Notes: generated by a model not told the origin, from the letters alone. DNA of 46,438 bases from Verrucomicrobiaceae bacterium (GCA_027487435.1 JAIYDP010000049.1:1-46438); one strand, 5' to 3'. Shown: positions 32,403-44,796, counted from the stretch's first letter. Numbers and translations are program-made.

Positions 32403-35400
32403 ATGGTAGCGAATCGCACTAACAGAAAGAACGCGCGCAAACGTCTCTACGCGTCCGACAAGAAAGGCCTTGACTTCGAAGTAAGCGACGGCACGGGGGG
32501 GGGGGGAGATGGGGCGGCAAAACACTCATGCGCACAGAAACGGAAGGAGATTCGCCGGCGTGTGATGGCGGGGCGGCAAAATGGCAAGTGCGACCTGACG
32601 GGGCTTGGGATGCCCTACCTGCCGCCGATTGTGACTGCGGAGAACTCGTTTGTGGAGCTCTGGGTCGACAAGAACCTCATCGAAACGGTGCCGCCGGAGA
32701 TTCAAAACCTCAACTCGCTGCTGACTCTGTCGTGGTCTCACAACCGGCTGATGGCGTTCCATAGGGACATGTACATGCTTGAAGACCTCCGCGTGCTGAA
32801 TGCCGACCACAACCTCTTCACGGAGATACCGGAGGACATCCTCGTGTTCACAAACCTCCAGACCCTTCGCTTCGATGCCAACTTGCTCACTGAGTGCCCA
32901 GCATTTATCGGCAAGATCACGACCCTGCGGCGGCTCTCCCTCGACTACAACCGCATCGAAGCCATCCCGCGGGAGCTGTCGGCGCTGAAGAAGCTCCGCT
33001 GGTTTGGCATCGGTGGCAATCGGCTGGCGGAGGTACCAAATTATGTCTTTGGCTTCAAGTTCCTCAAGAACTTGTACCTGCAGCGCAATCAGTTCGTTGA
33101 GATCCCGAACAATCTCTCCGTCCTGACCGATCTCATTGATCTTGATGTGTCCGGCAACAAGCTGACAGACCTCCCCCCTGGAGTGTCCCTCCTCACCTCC
33201 CTGACGCGGCTTAACGCCGACCGCAACCTTCTCCCCGTCCTCACAACCTCTCTCTGTCGCCTGCCCCTCCTCGCGTCCCTCTACGCCTCCCACAACCAGC
33301 TCACCGCCCTTCCAGACGAGATCCAGCACTTGGCGTCTCTCAAGCGGCTGCGGCTGCAGTCGAACCAATTGTCCGAACTGCCGAACACTTTCACCAACTT
33401 GACCTCTCTCACTGACTTGAACATCGCCAAGAACAAATTTGTTGCCCTCTCGCCCTTCCTCGGCCGCATGACCTGGCTGAAGCGCCTCGACCTGAAGGGC
33501 AACACCCTTCACACGCCACCGGCAGAAGTCGTCACCCGCGGACTGAAAGTCATTCTCAGCTTCCTCCGCCAGCTCGAGCACGCCATCCACACGGGCGCGC
33601 TGCTGCTGCAGAAGTACAAGCTCACGTCCTTCAGCTTCCCCATGGGCGTCGATCGAGACCTCGTCCACACGCTCGCGTTGGAGTCCAACGCCTTGCCAGC
33701 GCTCGACGACGGCGAGTTTGCGACCCTCACCGCCCTCACGACCCTCCACCTCGACGACAACGTCCTCCGCGACGTGCCGGACAGCCTCTCGCGCCTCGAC
33801 TCGCTGCGCCTTTTGACGCTCAGCCGCAACAAGATCGCGTCGCTGAACCCCAAGATTGGCTACCTCACTGCGCTCGCTTCGCTTCATCTCGACGGCAACC
33901 TCCTGACTTCACTCCCCCTGCGCATGGGCTTCATGAGCGGCCTCACAGAGCTGCGCCTCCTCGGCAACTTCATCGAATTCCCCCCCCCCACCATCGTCGA
34001 GCGCGGCGTCGCTGCCATTGTCGCCTTCCTCCGCATGTTTTTTGACGCCCCCACGGCTAAGACGCTCGCCCTCGCCGACTTCACTCTCCTTCTCGTCCAC
34101 CCGCGCATCTGCACCCTCTACGCGCTCACGGCACTTGACCTCGCGCGCAACCTCCTACGCACCCTCCCTTTTGGCCTCGCCAACTTGTCAAACCTCACCA
34201 CCCTCACCCTTGACTTCAACTTCCTCCCCAGCCTCCCCCCAACCTTTACCCGACTCACCGCCATCAAATCCCTCTCCGCTGAGCGCAACCTTCTCACCGA
34301 AATACCCCCCCCCCTCAGCTCTATGGTAGCCATTTCAACCATCAACCTCCGCGCCAACCTCATCCGCGACGTCCCCGTCTGGTTGACCGCCCTCCCCTCC
34401 CTCACCCTCGTCGACTTAAGCTTCAACGCGATCGTCACCCTCCCCCTCGATCTCCACCCCCTTCCCCGCACCGTCACCCTTCGCCTCTCCTCCAACCTCT
34501 TCCGCGTCCCAATGGCCAACCTCATCCACCACACCCCCTCCCTCCTCGACTTCCTCTCCCTCCTCGCCGCCTCGCGCACCTCGCGCACCCTCTCCCTCGC
34601 CAACACGCGCTTCATTTACGTCCCCCCCGAGCTGGCGCAGCTCACTATGCTCACCGCCCTTGACCTTTCAAACTACGCCCTCATCAACCTCTCCCCCGTC
34701 GTCGCGACGCTCACTGCCCTCTCAGATTTGAACCTTAGCTCAAATTTCTTGTGGCGGCTGCCCGCGCAGTTTTCGACCCTCCTTGCCCTGCGGTCGCTTG
34801 ACATTAGCTTTAACAAATTTTTTATGTTGCCCTATGCGCTCGCGCCGCTGTGCGCGCTTGAGCTGCTCGTCGCATCTGACAACGACATCTCTGGTGTGAT
34901 GGACGCAGTCCACAACCTCACGTCTCTTCACACCCTTCGGCTGGAGCGCAACGCCCTCCGCACCCTCCCCGACACGTTCCACCTACTCCCCTCCCTCACC
35001 CACCTCAACCTCACCTCCAACTCCCTCCACCACCTCCACGGCGACTTGGCCCTCCTCCCCTCCATCCGCACGATCCTCCTCGACCTCAACTTCGTCGCGC
35101 ACCTCCCCCTCCAATTCGCAGATTTCCGCGGGAAGTCGCTCGAGCTTTTGTCCATGCGCGACAACTTCGTATTACTCCCCCCCCCTCGTGTTTTCGCGCA
35201 GGGTCTTGTCCCCACCTACGACTACCTCGACCGCCTTCGCACGTCGCAGGCCTCGCGCGCGCTGGACTTGCGCGGGATGGGTCTGACGGCGCTGGCGGAG
35301 GCGGAGTTGTGGCCGACGCTGACGTCCCTCCACGCCGACGCCAACGCGCTTGAGGTCATCCCTTCGTTTCTTCGGCGCTTGCGGCACTTGACGACGCTGT

Positions 35401-37463
35401 CTGTTTGCTCCAACCGCATCCGCCGCATCCCCACATTCGTCGCGTACATGCGCCAAATCGATTCGCTTCGCTTCGACGACAACCCCATCGAGTGGCCCTC
35501 AGATTTGATCCGCGCTCGCGGAAACGCCTACATGCTCGAGTGCGCCTCTCTTCTTTTGTACATTTAACCCCCCGCCCCCCCCAGATTCATCCGCCGGTTG
35601 GACAAATCGTTTTGGGCGAAGGAGCTGACGCTCGTGTCGGAGGACTTCAGCGTCGTGCCGGTGGACATACTCGGGGTCTATCCCCTCCGGCGGTTAGACC
35701 TCCGGCTCAACGCTCTCATCGACCTCCCCGCGCAGCTGCACGCCTTTTCGCGGCTGACGGAGCTATTTTTAGAAAACAACAGAATGGAGGTCCTCCCGGA
35801 CTCCCTTTCGTGTCTTATCCGGCTGCGCCGCCTCTTTGCTAACAATAACAAGATCAGCTCTGTTAGCGAGGCGGTCGGCCGCTGCACGCGCCTGCAGGAG
35901 CTGCGCCTGCACGCCAACTCCCTCCCCTCCCCCCCCGACGCAATTGGCGCCCTCACCAACCTCACCGACCTCCGCCTCTTCCAAAACGACATCATCCACC
36001 TCCCCTCCTCCCTCTGCTCCCTCCACAACCTCCCCCACCTCCGCCTGTCCGACAACGCCATCTCCGCGCTCCCCGACCGCATCGGCGACATGTCGGCCCT
36101 TCGCGACGTGATCTGCACGCGCAACCAGCTCGCAGCCGTCCCCGCGTCGATCGGCCGCCTCTCTGCCCTCACGCGGCTGGTCCTTTCGGACAACCGCATT
36201 GACACCCTCCCCCCCGAAATTGGGGACATTGTGACTCTAACAGAACTGTCAGTTTCAGACAACAAGCTGCGTGCAATCCCCGACGAGGTTGGGCGGCTGA
36301 CGCGGCTGTGCAAGCTCATGTTGGGCAACAACAAAGACTTGGAGATACCCCCCCCCTTCATCATTGCCAAGGGCGTCAAGGCCACCGTTTCATACTTGCT
36401 CCTCCGCTTGGAAAGCCGCGCAGCGCCAGAGGGCATCCTCCTGCGCGGGCGTCCGACTGTTGAGCTTTTCAACGTTAAATTGGACGGCAGCAGAGCGACT
36501 GGCGTGTTGGGGCTGCGCGGACTATTTTTGGACGACTTCGCCAAACGGGTGATGTTTGTTTTTACGACATGACCTCTATTTGATGACATAACGGTTCGGC
36601 TGAGCTCACTTGGCAGTTGTTTTCTCTTGCGCACGTGACCGACCTCAACCTGTCCCTCAACAAGCTCGACCACCTGCCGGACGAAATCACTGCCCTTACG
36701 AGCCTGAGACGGCTTAATTTGGAACACAACAACTTGTCGAGAATATCCGACGCTGTGGGGGACCTCATCCTCCTTGAGGTGCTCGTCCTGAGCTTCAACT
36801 TCTTCGTCGCAGGACCGGACGCATTTCGAACGTTCTATCGTCTGCGCGAACTGCGGTTTGACAACAATGAGCTTGATGTGCTCGGTGTTGTGTGGTTGCT
36901 GACGCGGCAGGGTATTGATGACCCGTTTGAGTCGCTGGAGTCGCTGGAGCTGCTTGTTTTGGACAACAACAAGGTCCCTCCACCGAACGCCACCCTAAAC
37001 ATAAAAGATTCGGTATCTCCGGCCTAGGTCGTTCAACTGGCCGCACCTGACGGCGCTGCACCTCGCACAGAACCTTATCGACACCCTCCCTCCGACCCTC
37101 ACCGCCTTGACGAGCCTGACGCGGCTTGACCTTGCATTCAATCGAGTCCCATCCTTTTTTGACCTCCCCTCTCTGTCATCGCTTACAGCGCTGGACGCGT
37201 CGTACAACGTGCTCACATCAAGCGGGATCGCAGCGTTGACAAGTCTCTCTGCGCTGGCGCTACTCGACCTCAGCGAAAATGAGATCTCTGATGTGCCCCT
37301 CAACTTCACGCGGTTGCGGTCACTCCGACGGTTAGATTTGCTGTCGAACCCGTCGATTCATTCCGCGACGCTGGGGTCTCTCGAAGTTGTGCGGAGGTTC
37401 TTGACGGCAAATGCGAACAAGTCTGGCAAAAGGAACAAGGTTGCGTTGAAGGGACGGATTTGA
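32403..37463 (+). CDS. Very large leucine-rich-repeat protein
   Basis: Starts 9 bp after the stop of the previous gene. Exons 32403-32480, 32538-35557, 35585-36548, 36605-36973 and 37008-37463 (introns 57, 27, 56 and 34 nt; the 36549 intron may end at 36616 instead) sum to 4,887 nt, ~1,628 residues. After a basic N-terminus (MVANRTNRKNARKRLYASDK) nearly the whole protein is LRRs of the LxxLxLxxNxLxxLPxxh type, 23 residues each, at least 45 copies. At intervals a repeat is replaced by a longer element of the form NxxxxPPPxhhxxGhxxhhxYL, seen near 33500, 33960, 35160, 35470 and 36340; it is known from other protist and ROCO-like LRR proteins. No kinase, GTPase, membrane or signal segment is visible, so it is probably a cytosolic protein-binding scaffold. 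Codon third positions are C-rich, more than in its neighbours. Confidence 0.85.
32495..32506 (+). repeat. G12 homopolymer inside the first LRR-gene intron
   Basis: Lies in the 57-nt GT-AG segment 32481-32537, whose length is a multiple of three and could be translated (VSDGTGGGGDGAAKHSCAQ) if retained. The run has exactly the same length as the one 383 bp upstream. Confidence 0.6.
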
Positions 37464-37585
37464 AAAGACGGAAAATGCGTCGGTGCTGTAGAGGGGTTTG
37501 TGCGAGAATCGCTTTACCCACCAAATAGAACAACTTTCAGCTCCCAAACTCTTGCGAGTTTGGTCAGAATTCGCTTGATCACGCT

Positions 37586-38306
37586 TTAGTAAACACGGTA
37601 GGGCTTGCCCATCGTGGTCTTCAGGTGAAGAGACTTCACGTTCTGCCAGTTCTTCTTGAGAAGGGAGACGAGGAAGTTGACCGACAAGTTGATGTTGGCG
37701 TAAAGCTCCTGCTCTGACATGCCGATGTTTCCAACAGCGACACCAAGGCAAAGGGCCTTCTTCAACTGGAACTTGACAGTGGACTTGACCTCGTGAATCT
37801 TGGAGTTCATGTCATCGGAGTGCTGAAGAAGAGCAGGGAACTTTCCAGCCTTGTTGAGACCAGGACCGAGGATACGGGGAATCTGCTTGATGATGGCATC
37901 AGACGCAAGGAAGATATCGTACTTCTTCGCTAGATCATCAGGCACATCGAATCAAACAGTACCCATCTTGCGGATGAGCTTCTTGTTCTTGTTCATCTTC
38001 TTCAGTGCCTCAATGTCCATGTTGTCCAAGTTCAGAGCCTTGGCCTCGTCGACGTGCTGCTGGTCACCAAGAATGCACACAGAGAGCTTGGGGCGAGGCA
38101 TGTTGGGAAGCTTGAGAGTGCCGCTGAAACGCTTGTCGCGTTGGGGATCGTATTGCTTCAAGCCAATTTGGAGCTCAACAGTCTCAAGGAACTTGCGCTT
38201 CTTCTCCTGAGAGTCCTTCTGAAGGTCTGTAACACTCAGAACATCGGAAATACAATTTCGAACTGCGGATGGTTTCGCGAACGGTTTCGCCGTGAAGTTT
38301 GCTCAT
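37586..38306 (-). CDS. RPL10A: 60S ribosomal protein L10a (uL1)
   Basis: Exons 38306-38264, 38226-37963 and 37929-37586 (introns 37 and 33 nt) give 651 nt, 216 residues, the normal length of eukaryotic RPL10a (217 in human). Diagnostic runs: [101 protein letters not shown] and [17 protein letters not shown]. The protein forms the L1 stalk of the large subunit and helps release deacylated tRNA. Second introns interrupt as AAG ATG G|CG AAG, restoring MAKKYD. It starts 83 bp from the divergent coiled-coil gene at 38390. The short CDS has a biased, highly expressed style of codon use (many AAG, CTC/CTT, ATC). Confidence 0.97.
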
Positions 38307-38389
38307 GGTGGTGGGTGGGGATTTCCGCAGGAAGTCCGCAATCACAAAAAGATATACTCACTGGAATTTGAGTTTTGTTTGTCCACGGC

Positions 38390-39838
38390 ATGCTTGTGCG
38401 AGCAACCGTTTCTTCGACTAACTTGTCCAGCTTTGCAGCCCAAAGAGCACGCAGGCCATCTACCGAGAGTTCCAAGAAAAATCTAGAACACCAGATGTGT
38501 CAAGGCCTGCGCTGTCTGAAGAGAAGCGAGTGGAGCGACGAGTTGCTAGCGCCGAGAAATCCAGGAGGAAAGAAGATGCTGTACATGTCAGACCAAGAAT
38601 GCGAAGTGAGCGGCATGCTCCAGATGGCGAGACTCTTCCGCGAGACTTTCTTTCTGGAGTTGTTTCGTTGTCTGGAGTCGCCGTTGGTGTGCGCAAACTT
38701 ACCATGCCATCACATCAGTCGGCTACAGCCACCTCTTCAAACGTCGGGGAATCCGAAATGGCTGCTTTTGATCGCATTAGAAGCCAGCTTTCAAACGTTG
38801 TCACAGACCGCCACTCTCTGCTTCAGGATTTGAAAGCCCTCATGTCAGTCCTTGTCCAGAGCGAAACTGAGAAGAGAGACATCATGGACGTTGCTCATCG
38901 GGAAAACGAGGACCAAATCATTTCGTTGAAACAAGAATCGGACCTGCTGCGTCACAGATTGCGCGAGGCGGAGCAGCGGGCCAAGTCGCAAGAGATCAAG
39001 ATTGCAGAGCTGGAGACGGCTGTGGCAAGCAGCCGAACTGTGGACCTGAAGCAGCAACTCCTAACTCGCACAAAGTCTTTCGCTACAGATTCGACTGAAA
39101 CGAAGCTGCTCAAGATGTCGACGGAGAGGGACGCATTGACGAAAGAAGTCAGCTACCTGACCATGCTCAACACAACGCTGAGGAAGCAGCTGCTTGAGAG
39201 AGGGTCATCGCCGACGTCACCCTCTCGTTCGTTGGCGAGAAGTCCGTCATCGATGATGCTCGCGGCAACGACAGACTACGAGACGGCCAGCTCGTCGACG
39301 CACGTGCTGGATGCGGTGGAAAAGAATGAGGACGTGCAGGCCCTGAGGGAGCAGCTGAAGAACGTGAAGCTTTGTCAACGAAACGTGCACAAGCAACTCA
39401 TTGACTGTCGTTCAGAAAAGCAGCAACTGGAGGCAGAGCTGTGGCGATGCAAAGAACGGCTGGACGTCTACGACGCTGAGGTTGCGCAGCTCATGCTTAC
39501 AAAGAGCGAGCTGACGCAGCAAGTGAAGGACACTCATCAAATTGTTTGCAAGCCCTGTCTCCGTTCACTCTCCAGGCAATGCGTGCGAGGGAGCGTCACG
39601 ACGTCCTTAAAAGGCGCTTTACGGAGCTGCAGGTCACCTCCACCCCTTGCATGAACTCACCGCGCAGAGCCGGGCGACGAAGCAAGCTGCGCTGATTCGG
39701 GAGAATCAAGACCTCTTCAGACAGCTGCAGAGCAAGTACGACCTGACGGGGGGTAGGAGCATGACGGTCTCGGGTGGGACGATGGATTCGCTTGCGTACC
39801 TGCTTCAAGAGGAGAAAGATCTTGGCGAGGATGACTAG
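38390..39838 (+). CDS. Coiled-coil protein, unknown function
   Basis: Exons 38390-38395, 38431-39543, 39576-39632 and 39668-39838 (introns 35, 32 and 35 nt) give 1,347 nt, 448 residues. The two-codon first exon is tentative; it is used because the open frame at 38431 has no good ATG for ~270 bp and the 35-nt intron has a GACTAAC branch. Residues ~1-70 are basic and polar; from ~100 to 215 (LQDLKALMSVLVQSETEKR, LKQESDLLRHRLREAEQR), 285-375 and 385-415 there are long heptad-like helices, separated by a Ser-rich hinge (RGSSPTSPSRSLARSPSS). The C-terminus is short (SLAYLLQEEKDLGEDD). No family recognised; a centrosomal, flagellar or tether protein is possible. It ends 34 bp from the convergent CCDC47 gene. 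A 36-nt in-frame segment near 38685 might be a further intron. Confidence 0.6.
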
Positions 39839-39872
39839 TTTATCTCACAGGATACAAAATTGATACAGATGT

Positions 39873-41352
39873 TTATGAACGAATCATCTGCACAGTCAGA
39901 CGCTGTACCGTAGTGAAAAGGACCTTGACTTTCATTGCTTTCCGCTCTTGTCGGCGCTGGTCCTTCTCGCGGATCTTCTCAATCTCCGCCTCTGACAGAT
40001 TCTCTCTTTTCTTCTTTAAAGCTTCTTCCTCCTTGGCCTTCTTCTCCGCGCGAATCTCCTCCTCAAATTGCTTGGCTCTTAGCGCCAACGCATTCTCGCG
40101 GGCCTTGGGCGCCATCTTCACTTCCGACACTCGATCGGCGATAGCGAGCACAAGCTCGACGGCCTTTGTCGAAGCCTCGAGAACAGTCGATTTCTTCATG
40201 GACGACTTCCCATTCAAACTGAACACAAGCCGGACTCCGGGGCAGCTTACACGTCAGAGAGGAGACAAAAAGCTCAACGGCGGTTGGCCAATTCTGACCG
40301 CAAGGCGGTCTGAGATGTGGACAGCCTTGACCAGTTGCAGCGTTGACGTGTACTGCTGGAGGAAGGCCGGTGAGAAGAGTTCCGACGACATGTCGAGGCA
40401 ATCAGAGAAAACAACAAATCCCTCGGAGCCAGACGATCGCGACGTCAACTTTGCCTCCGGGCGTCATCACAGCAGATGCAAGCCAAACCAAGTCCTTGTT
40501 GTTGGACTTGTAGTTGCTCTGATCTCTGGTGGAGACCAAGGCAAGTGTCATCGGCTCCACATCATCAAGGGCGATGTCGTACGTCTGGCAAGTCAGCACG
40601 ACCTCACACGAAGGACGATGGTGTCTCGGAATGGCTTGAGAAGGCCAAAAATGAGGAAGAACAAGTCATGTCGAGGCTTGAGCTGGAAAACTGAGAGGCA
40701 GACTACTCTATCGTACCTCTACGGAGGCAAGGAAGTACTTGACGTGCACTCTCCCACTGGCGTAATAGTTGAAGAAATTTCTATCAAAAATGAGGGAGCA
40801 ACAAGAGCTGAAACGCATTCTCCCGGATAATTTTCTTGGAGCCGTCAACGCCAAGCGATGCGAAATTGTTTTGAAGCACAGCTGCGATCGAAATGAACCA
40901 CTCCTGGGCAATTGTTGTGTTGATGCCCCGACCGATGACGAACACAACTGCGTAGATAGAGATGACGCATAACGCTACAATCTCGAACGTGAACGATCGC
41001 CAGTCCCTCTTCTTTTCTGGGAAAACGGCTGTTGCATGAGCGAAAACCTACTCAACGAAAACCGCTCTTGGGCTGACCGATAGGTGGAATCGATTCTTGC
41101 GATGTGGCTGGGAGTCCTTCAAATTCATCCGCGTCAAAATCCTCCTGAAGGGAATGAGCTCAGCAGGGTTGCAACTACTTCGTCCTCGCTGTCGTCGGAT
41201 GACGGTGCGGACTGAGGGGACTGTGGAGTCTCCTCTTGAAGATCACTATCATCGTCTCCAAACTCAGGGAGTTCCTCATCCTCCGATTCAGAATTCACAA
41301 GTTGAAGCGATCCACAAAAAAACAAAGCCAAAATCAAGAATTTCAGCGACAT
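39873..41352 (-). CDS. CCDC47: CCDC47-like ER membrane protein (PAT-complex component)
   Basis: Exons 41352-41179, 41144-41063, 41028-40815, 40780-40717, 40682-40608, 40584-40450, 40421-40279, 40245-39924 and 39887-39873 (introns 34, 34, 34, 34, 23, 28, 33 and 36 nt) give 1,224 nt, 407 residues. Features match CCDC47/DUF1682: signal peptide MSLKFLILALFFCGSLQLVNS, acidic luminal stretch (ESEDEELPEFGDDDSD), one membrane helix (FEIVALCVISIYAVVFVIG), then NTTIAQEWFISIAAVLQNNF like the family AQAWF block, NYYASGRVHVKYFL, GFVVFSDCLDMSSELF, RLVFSLNG, and a C-terminal charged coiled coil (KAKEEEALKKKREN, EKDQRRQERKAMKVK). CCDC47 helps insert multipass proteins at the ER translocon and binds calcium. 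Human CCDC47 is 483 residues; this one is shorter mainly in the acidic region. Two introns (23 and 28 nt) are unusually short. Confidence 0.85.
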
Positions 41353-41645
41353 CTTGGCGGCGTATTAAATTAGATACGTTTGATAATCGACATGGAATTG
41401 GAAAAATTCGTGAAGTACTCAAAAAACAATCTAAAAAAATAAAACTTACGCTCGTTAAAAACCTCCCATCGAAAGAAAAGACCGAGAACCTTCCCAACTG
41501 GTTCGATTTAGGGCTTTGCATGGAACTGACAAGCGGGAGGCATCCTTGCTAGCTCTTGCAGAATCTGTGTTGCCAATAGTCTTAAACAAGCTGCTACAAT
41601 GCAAACGTGGGTCGTTTTTAAAAAGAAAATTAAATACGGTAGAAA
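41353..41645. promoter_or_regulatory. 293-bp divergent intergenic region between CCDC47 and TMTC genes
   Basis: The two starts face apart. The stretch is AT-rich, especially 41350-41460 and 41600-41645, and contains T- and A-runs but no gene-like frame in the rebuilt scheme. It presumably holds both promoters; no specific element identified. Confidence 0.35.
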
Positions 41646-43581
41646 ATGGCCAAGCTAACAGGGTTTCTTGCGCTTGCAGTTATCATGGCGGGACTCACGC
41701 TGCGCTCCCCATTGATTCTAGATGATGTCTCCAAAATCGTCGAAAATCCTGACGTTTCCTGCATCAGCCGCAGTTGGAATGAGTGTCTCTTTCCTTCTTA
41801 CGTTAGTCCTGCCTCGAATCTTCATCGAAATGACCCATCGAGGCCCCTCACCTCAATATCATATATGATAATACACTATTTCTTCCTAGATTTTGCAGGT
41901 GCGCAAAGATGCCTCAACTTCTTCTGTCACGTCCTGGTTTCGGCCTTGGCCGTACGCTTTCTGAGGCTCCTCGGGTTTCCAAGTGACTTCAGTGCACTAT
42001 CGGGTTGGATGTTTTTCCTTTCCGCGCTTAACATCAACGTTGTACAGTACGTTTATTCCAGGTCTGATCTGCTCTGCACTCTCTTCTCGCTCTCTTCTCT
42101 CATCATGTACTGCAAGGCGATCAAAAGGCCCGGTTTCCCTGTCGTGATAGGCTCCTTCTTGTCGTTTTTGGCTGCAGTGGCTTCGAAGCAAACTGCTTTG
42201 GCCCTTCCACTCACATGCCTTGTCATCTCTCGTCATTTTTCGAAATCAATGACACGAGGTGCATTGAAGGGAAGCGCATTGGTGATTCTCTTGCAGCTCA
42301 TTGCTGCCACTGCTGTCATGTTCGCTCGATTTTCATTCTTTGGTGGCGTTGGGGACGTGGAAGCGACTGACGGCGTGTGGCCAGCACGCGAGTACTGGAT
42401 GTCTCAGGCGTTTGCTATTGCAACGTACATTAAGCTCTATTGCGTCCCAACTCCGCTTGCTATTGACCACTACGTCTTGCCCGTCAACAATTTCTCGTCG
42501 CCTCGATTCCTGACTCCAATTACGGTCTTTCTTGTTCTTTTCGTTGGCGCCTCAGCACTCAAGATCACTGATGATCGAAAGACCTCGCTCTTGGTGTTTC
42601 TGTTTGCTTCCTTAGTCCTCCCCCTCAGCGCTGTCCCAACAGTGGACATCCTGGTTGAACGCCGTGCATACTTCCCCTCGATTCCCTTCTACGCCGGGTT
42701 TGCCCATTTGGCACGGCGGTATCTTGGACGAACAGCTCGAAGCGTCCTTGTCCTCATGCTTCTTGTCAACGCCGTCTTCTCGCTGAGACAATTGTTGCTC
42801 CATCGTGACGCTGAACACGTGTGGAGAGACGTTCTCGGCACCTACCCCGACTCTGTGCGGGCGCGGCACAACCTTGCGACAATATTGTCGACAAGAGGAG
42901 CTGAGGGTGAGGCGGAAGCAGTGCGGATGTACAGGACTTTGGTCGGCTCATGGGACGGCGACTGTTTTGCGTTGACAAACCTTGGAACTCTTCTTTCGCA
43001 GCAAGGAGACCCTGGCGAGCTCAAGGACTCCTTCTTTTACCTTGACAAGGCCGCAACGCTGTGCCCGCACCATCCGCCTTGCTTGTACAACCTAGCCCTG
43101 CACATCCATCGTTGGAACGGCTCTCTCGTTGATGCTGAGACGCTTTATAGACGGGCAATAGGAGCAGACCCATCCTACAGATTGGCGCACAACAATCTTG
43201 CCGTGCTATTGATGGAAACAGGAAGAAAAGAAGAAGCACTGTCGTTGCTTCGGAGTTGCAGCCAATATTGGCCTCATGATCCGCTGACTTTGGCAAACAT
43301 GGAGGCTTTAGGTACTAGTCTAAAAGCGTGCTTGATGCCACAGAGCGTTGTGCGCAGCCAAGTGCGATCGATCCCCAACAAATCAGCAACGGGGCTATGT
43401 TGCAGTTGCTCAGTTCGGCGTATCGAAGAAATCCCTCAAACACGTGCAAAGCGCCAGTGGATTACCTAAACAAATAGGAGAATCCGAGCGAAGCTTGAGG
43501 AAGCTTGCAAGAACTCTCAAGACGAGCCCTCATGCTCATCCGTCCTCCTTAACCAATAAGGATGATGATTTGTTAGAGTAA
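41646..43581 (+). CDS. TMTC-type multipass O-mannosyltransferase with TPR repeats
   Basis: Exons 41646-43311 and 43346-43581 joined across a 34-nt intron: 1,902 nt, 633 residues. N-terminal half: about ten membrane helices with the family landmarks ILDDVSKIVENPDV (GT-C acidic loop; TMTC proteins have a DD pair here), RPLTSISYMIIHYFFLDFAGAQRCLN and VERRAYFPSIPFYAGFAH. C-terminal half: TPRs (HNLATILSTRGAEGEAEAV, ALTNLGTLLSQQ, CLYNLALHIHRW, AHNNLAVLLMETGRKEEAL, then MEALALCAAKC restored by splicing). TMTC1-4 transfer mannose from dolichol-P-mannose to cadherin-like proteins in the ER lumen. This protein is smaller than the animal TMTCs (~750-930), with fewer TPRs. The polar tail ends TNKDDDLLE. 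Only 5 bp separate its stop from the dynamitin ATG. Confidence 0.85.
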
Positions 43582-43586
43582 TTGTT

Positions 43587-44796
43587 ATGAGAAGTGCAGA
43601 CAAAGTCGTCTATGAGACGGCTGATCTTGGAGCTTCCGAACCCGAGCGTCCGTCAGGAGTTGTACATGTTGAAGTACACTGACTTTGCTCAGCAGCCACA
43701 CTCCACAAACATCGACACGACGTCACTGTCGGTGTCCGATGCTCTCCACGTGCATAAGCAGTTCCCCTCGGCCGCATTCTCAGGTATTTATAATCCTCCA
43801 TCTTCTAATTCGCCGCAAAGGATTATCTGGCACTCCGAGTGGTTTAGTAGAGAAGCTCGAGACAACTTTCCATCTGTCTCGAAAAGATAGCATTTTGCAA
43901 CGATTGGCAATGTCTTCGCCACAATGAATCCGCCTGATAACTCCAGAATTAATAAAGAACTCGAAAGCATCAATTCTGAAGTGTTCAAAGTCTCCCTCTT
44001 TTGAAAACGCAGATCGACGAGGACCCGGATATCTTCGCCGCGCTCACACGGGCGGCTGTGGCGCACAAGTCGACATTGTCTCGCACGACCTCCGATGCTG
44101 TCACAAAGCTAGCTGCCCTCTCAGAGACTCTCGGCACTAGTCGAGCGTCTGTTCAACAAGCCATCCCCCCCCTTCCTTCAAACGACCCTCACTCTCTGCG
44201 TGTCCTTTCAAAAGTCGAGTCGCGGCTCTCGCAACTCGAAAAGGCTGTCGGCAAGGATGACCTTGTCATGGTCAACGCGTCCCTGCGCCTTCTCACACCT
44301 CAGCCTGGGCTCTACAGCGACGTCATGACCGCCCTCGCAGATCTCGAGGTGCGACTTGCCTCCGCGTCGTTCGACTGGGACAAGATTCAAAAATCAATCG
44401 CAGCGGCTGAAAAGGCTGCCGAGGCGGAGGCCAAGCGAGTGGACGTTCTGTCCGAGAGGCAGGTCCTCCCTGTCCATGATGGGCCTGATCTTGAAGCTGA
44501 TGGAGCTTTACTCCCGCGTGCAGGCAGTGGCGGCCGTGCAGGACACCCTCCCCATCATCGCCGGTCGTCTCAAGGCCCTCAGCGCCGTCCACAAGGATGT
44601 GACCCTCTCGGCCACGACTCTGCACCAGATCGAGCAGCAGCAGGAGGCGCTGAACGAGGGCATCCTCTCTCACGATGAGGCGCTCGACCTGGCGCGACGC
44701 GCCATCAAGGACGCGCTTGATGGAAGCTCATCGAAATTGGCCGAATTGTCTGTGCGCGTGGCCAGGCTTGAGGGCCATCAAACCGAGTCAAAGTAA
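43587..44796 (+). CDS. DCTN2: Dynactin subunit 2 (dynamitin, p50)
   Basis: Exons 43587-43661, 43696-43783, 43821-43911, 43947-43980, 44013-44462 and 44497-44796 (introns 34, 37, 35, 32 and 34 nt) give 1,038 nt, 345 residues (human ~400). The N-terminus ADKVVYETADLGASEPE mirrors the dynamitin PDVYETSDLPEDD motif; TTSLSVSDALHVHKQF corresponds to the STSVEHIIVNPNAAYDKF region. The rest is coiled coil: RVLSKVESRLSQLEKAVG matches VAELEKRLTELETAVR, and LMELYSRVQAVAAVQDTLP followed by TTLHQIEQQQEALNEGI matches the conserved C-terminal LYETIQRW...DTTQQMI block. Dynamitin links the p150/p24 shoulder to the Arp1 filament of dynactin, the dynein cofactor. Starts 5 bp after the TMTC stop; the last 19 nt overlap the end of the opposite GT47 gene. 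Confidence 0.87.

Noticed and set aside
32526..33887. 453-residue open frame on the minus strand
   Set aside because: It is antisense to well-formed LRRs; its translation is compositionally odd and mirrors the repeat periodicity.
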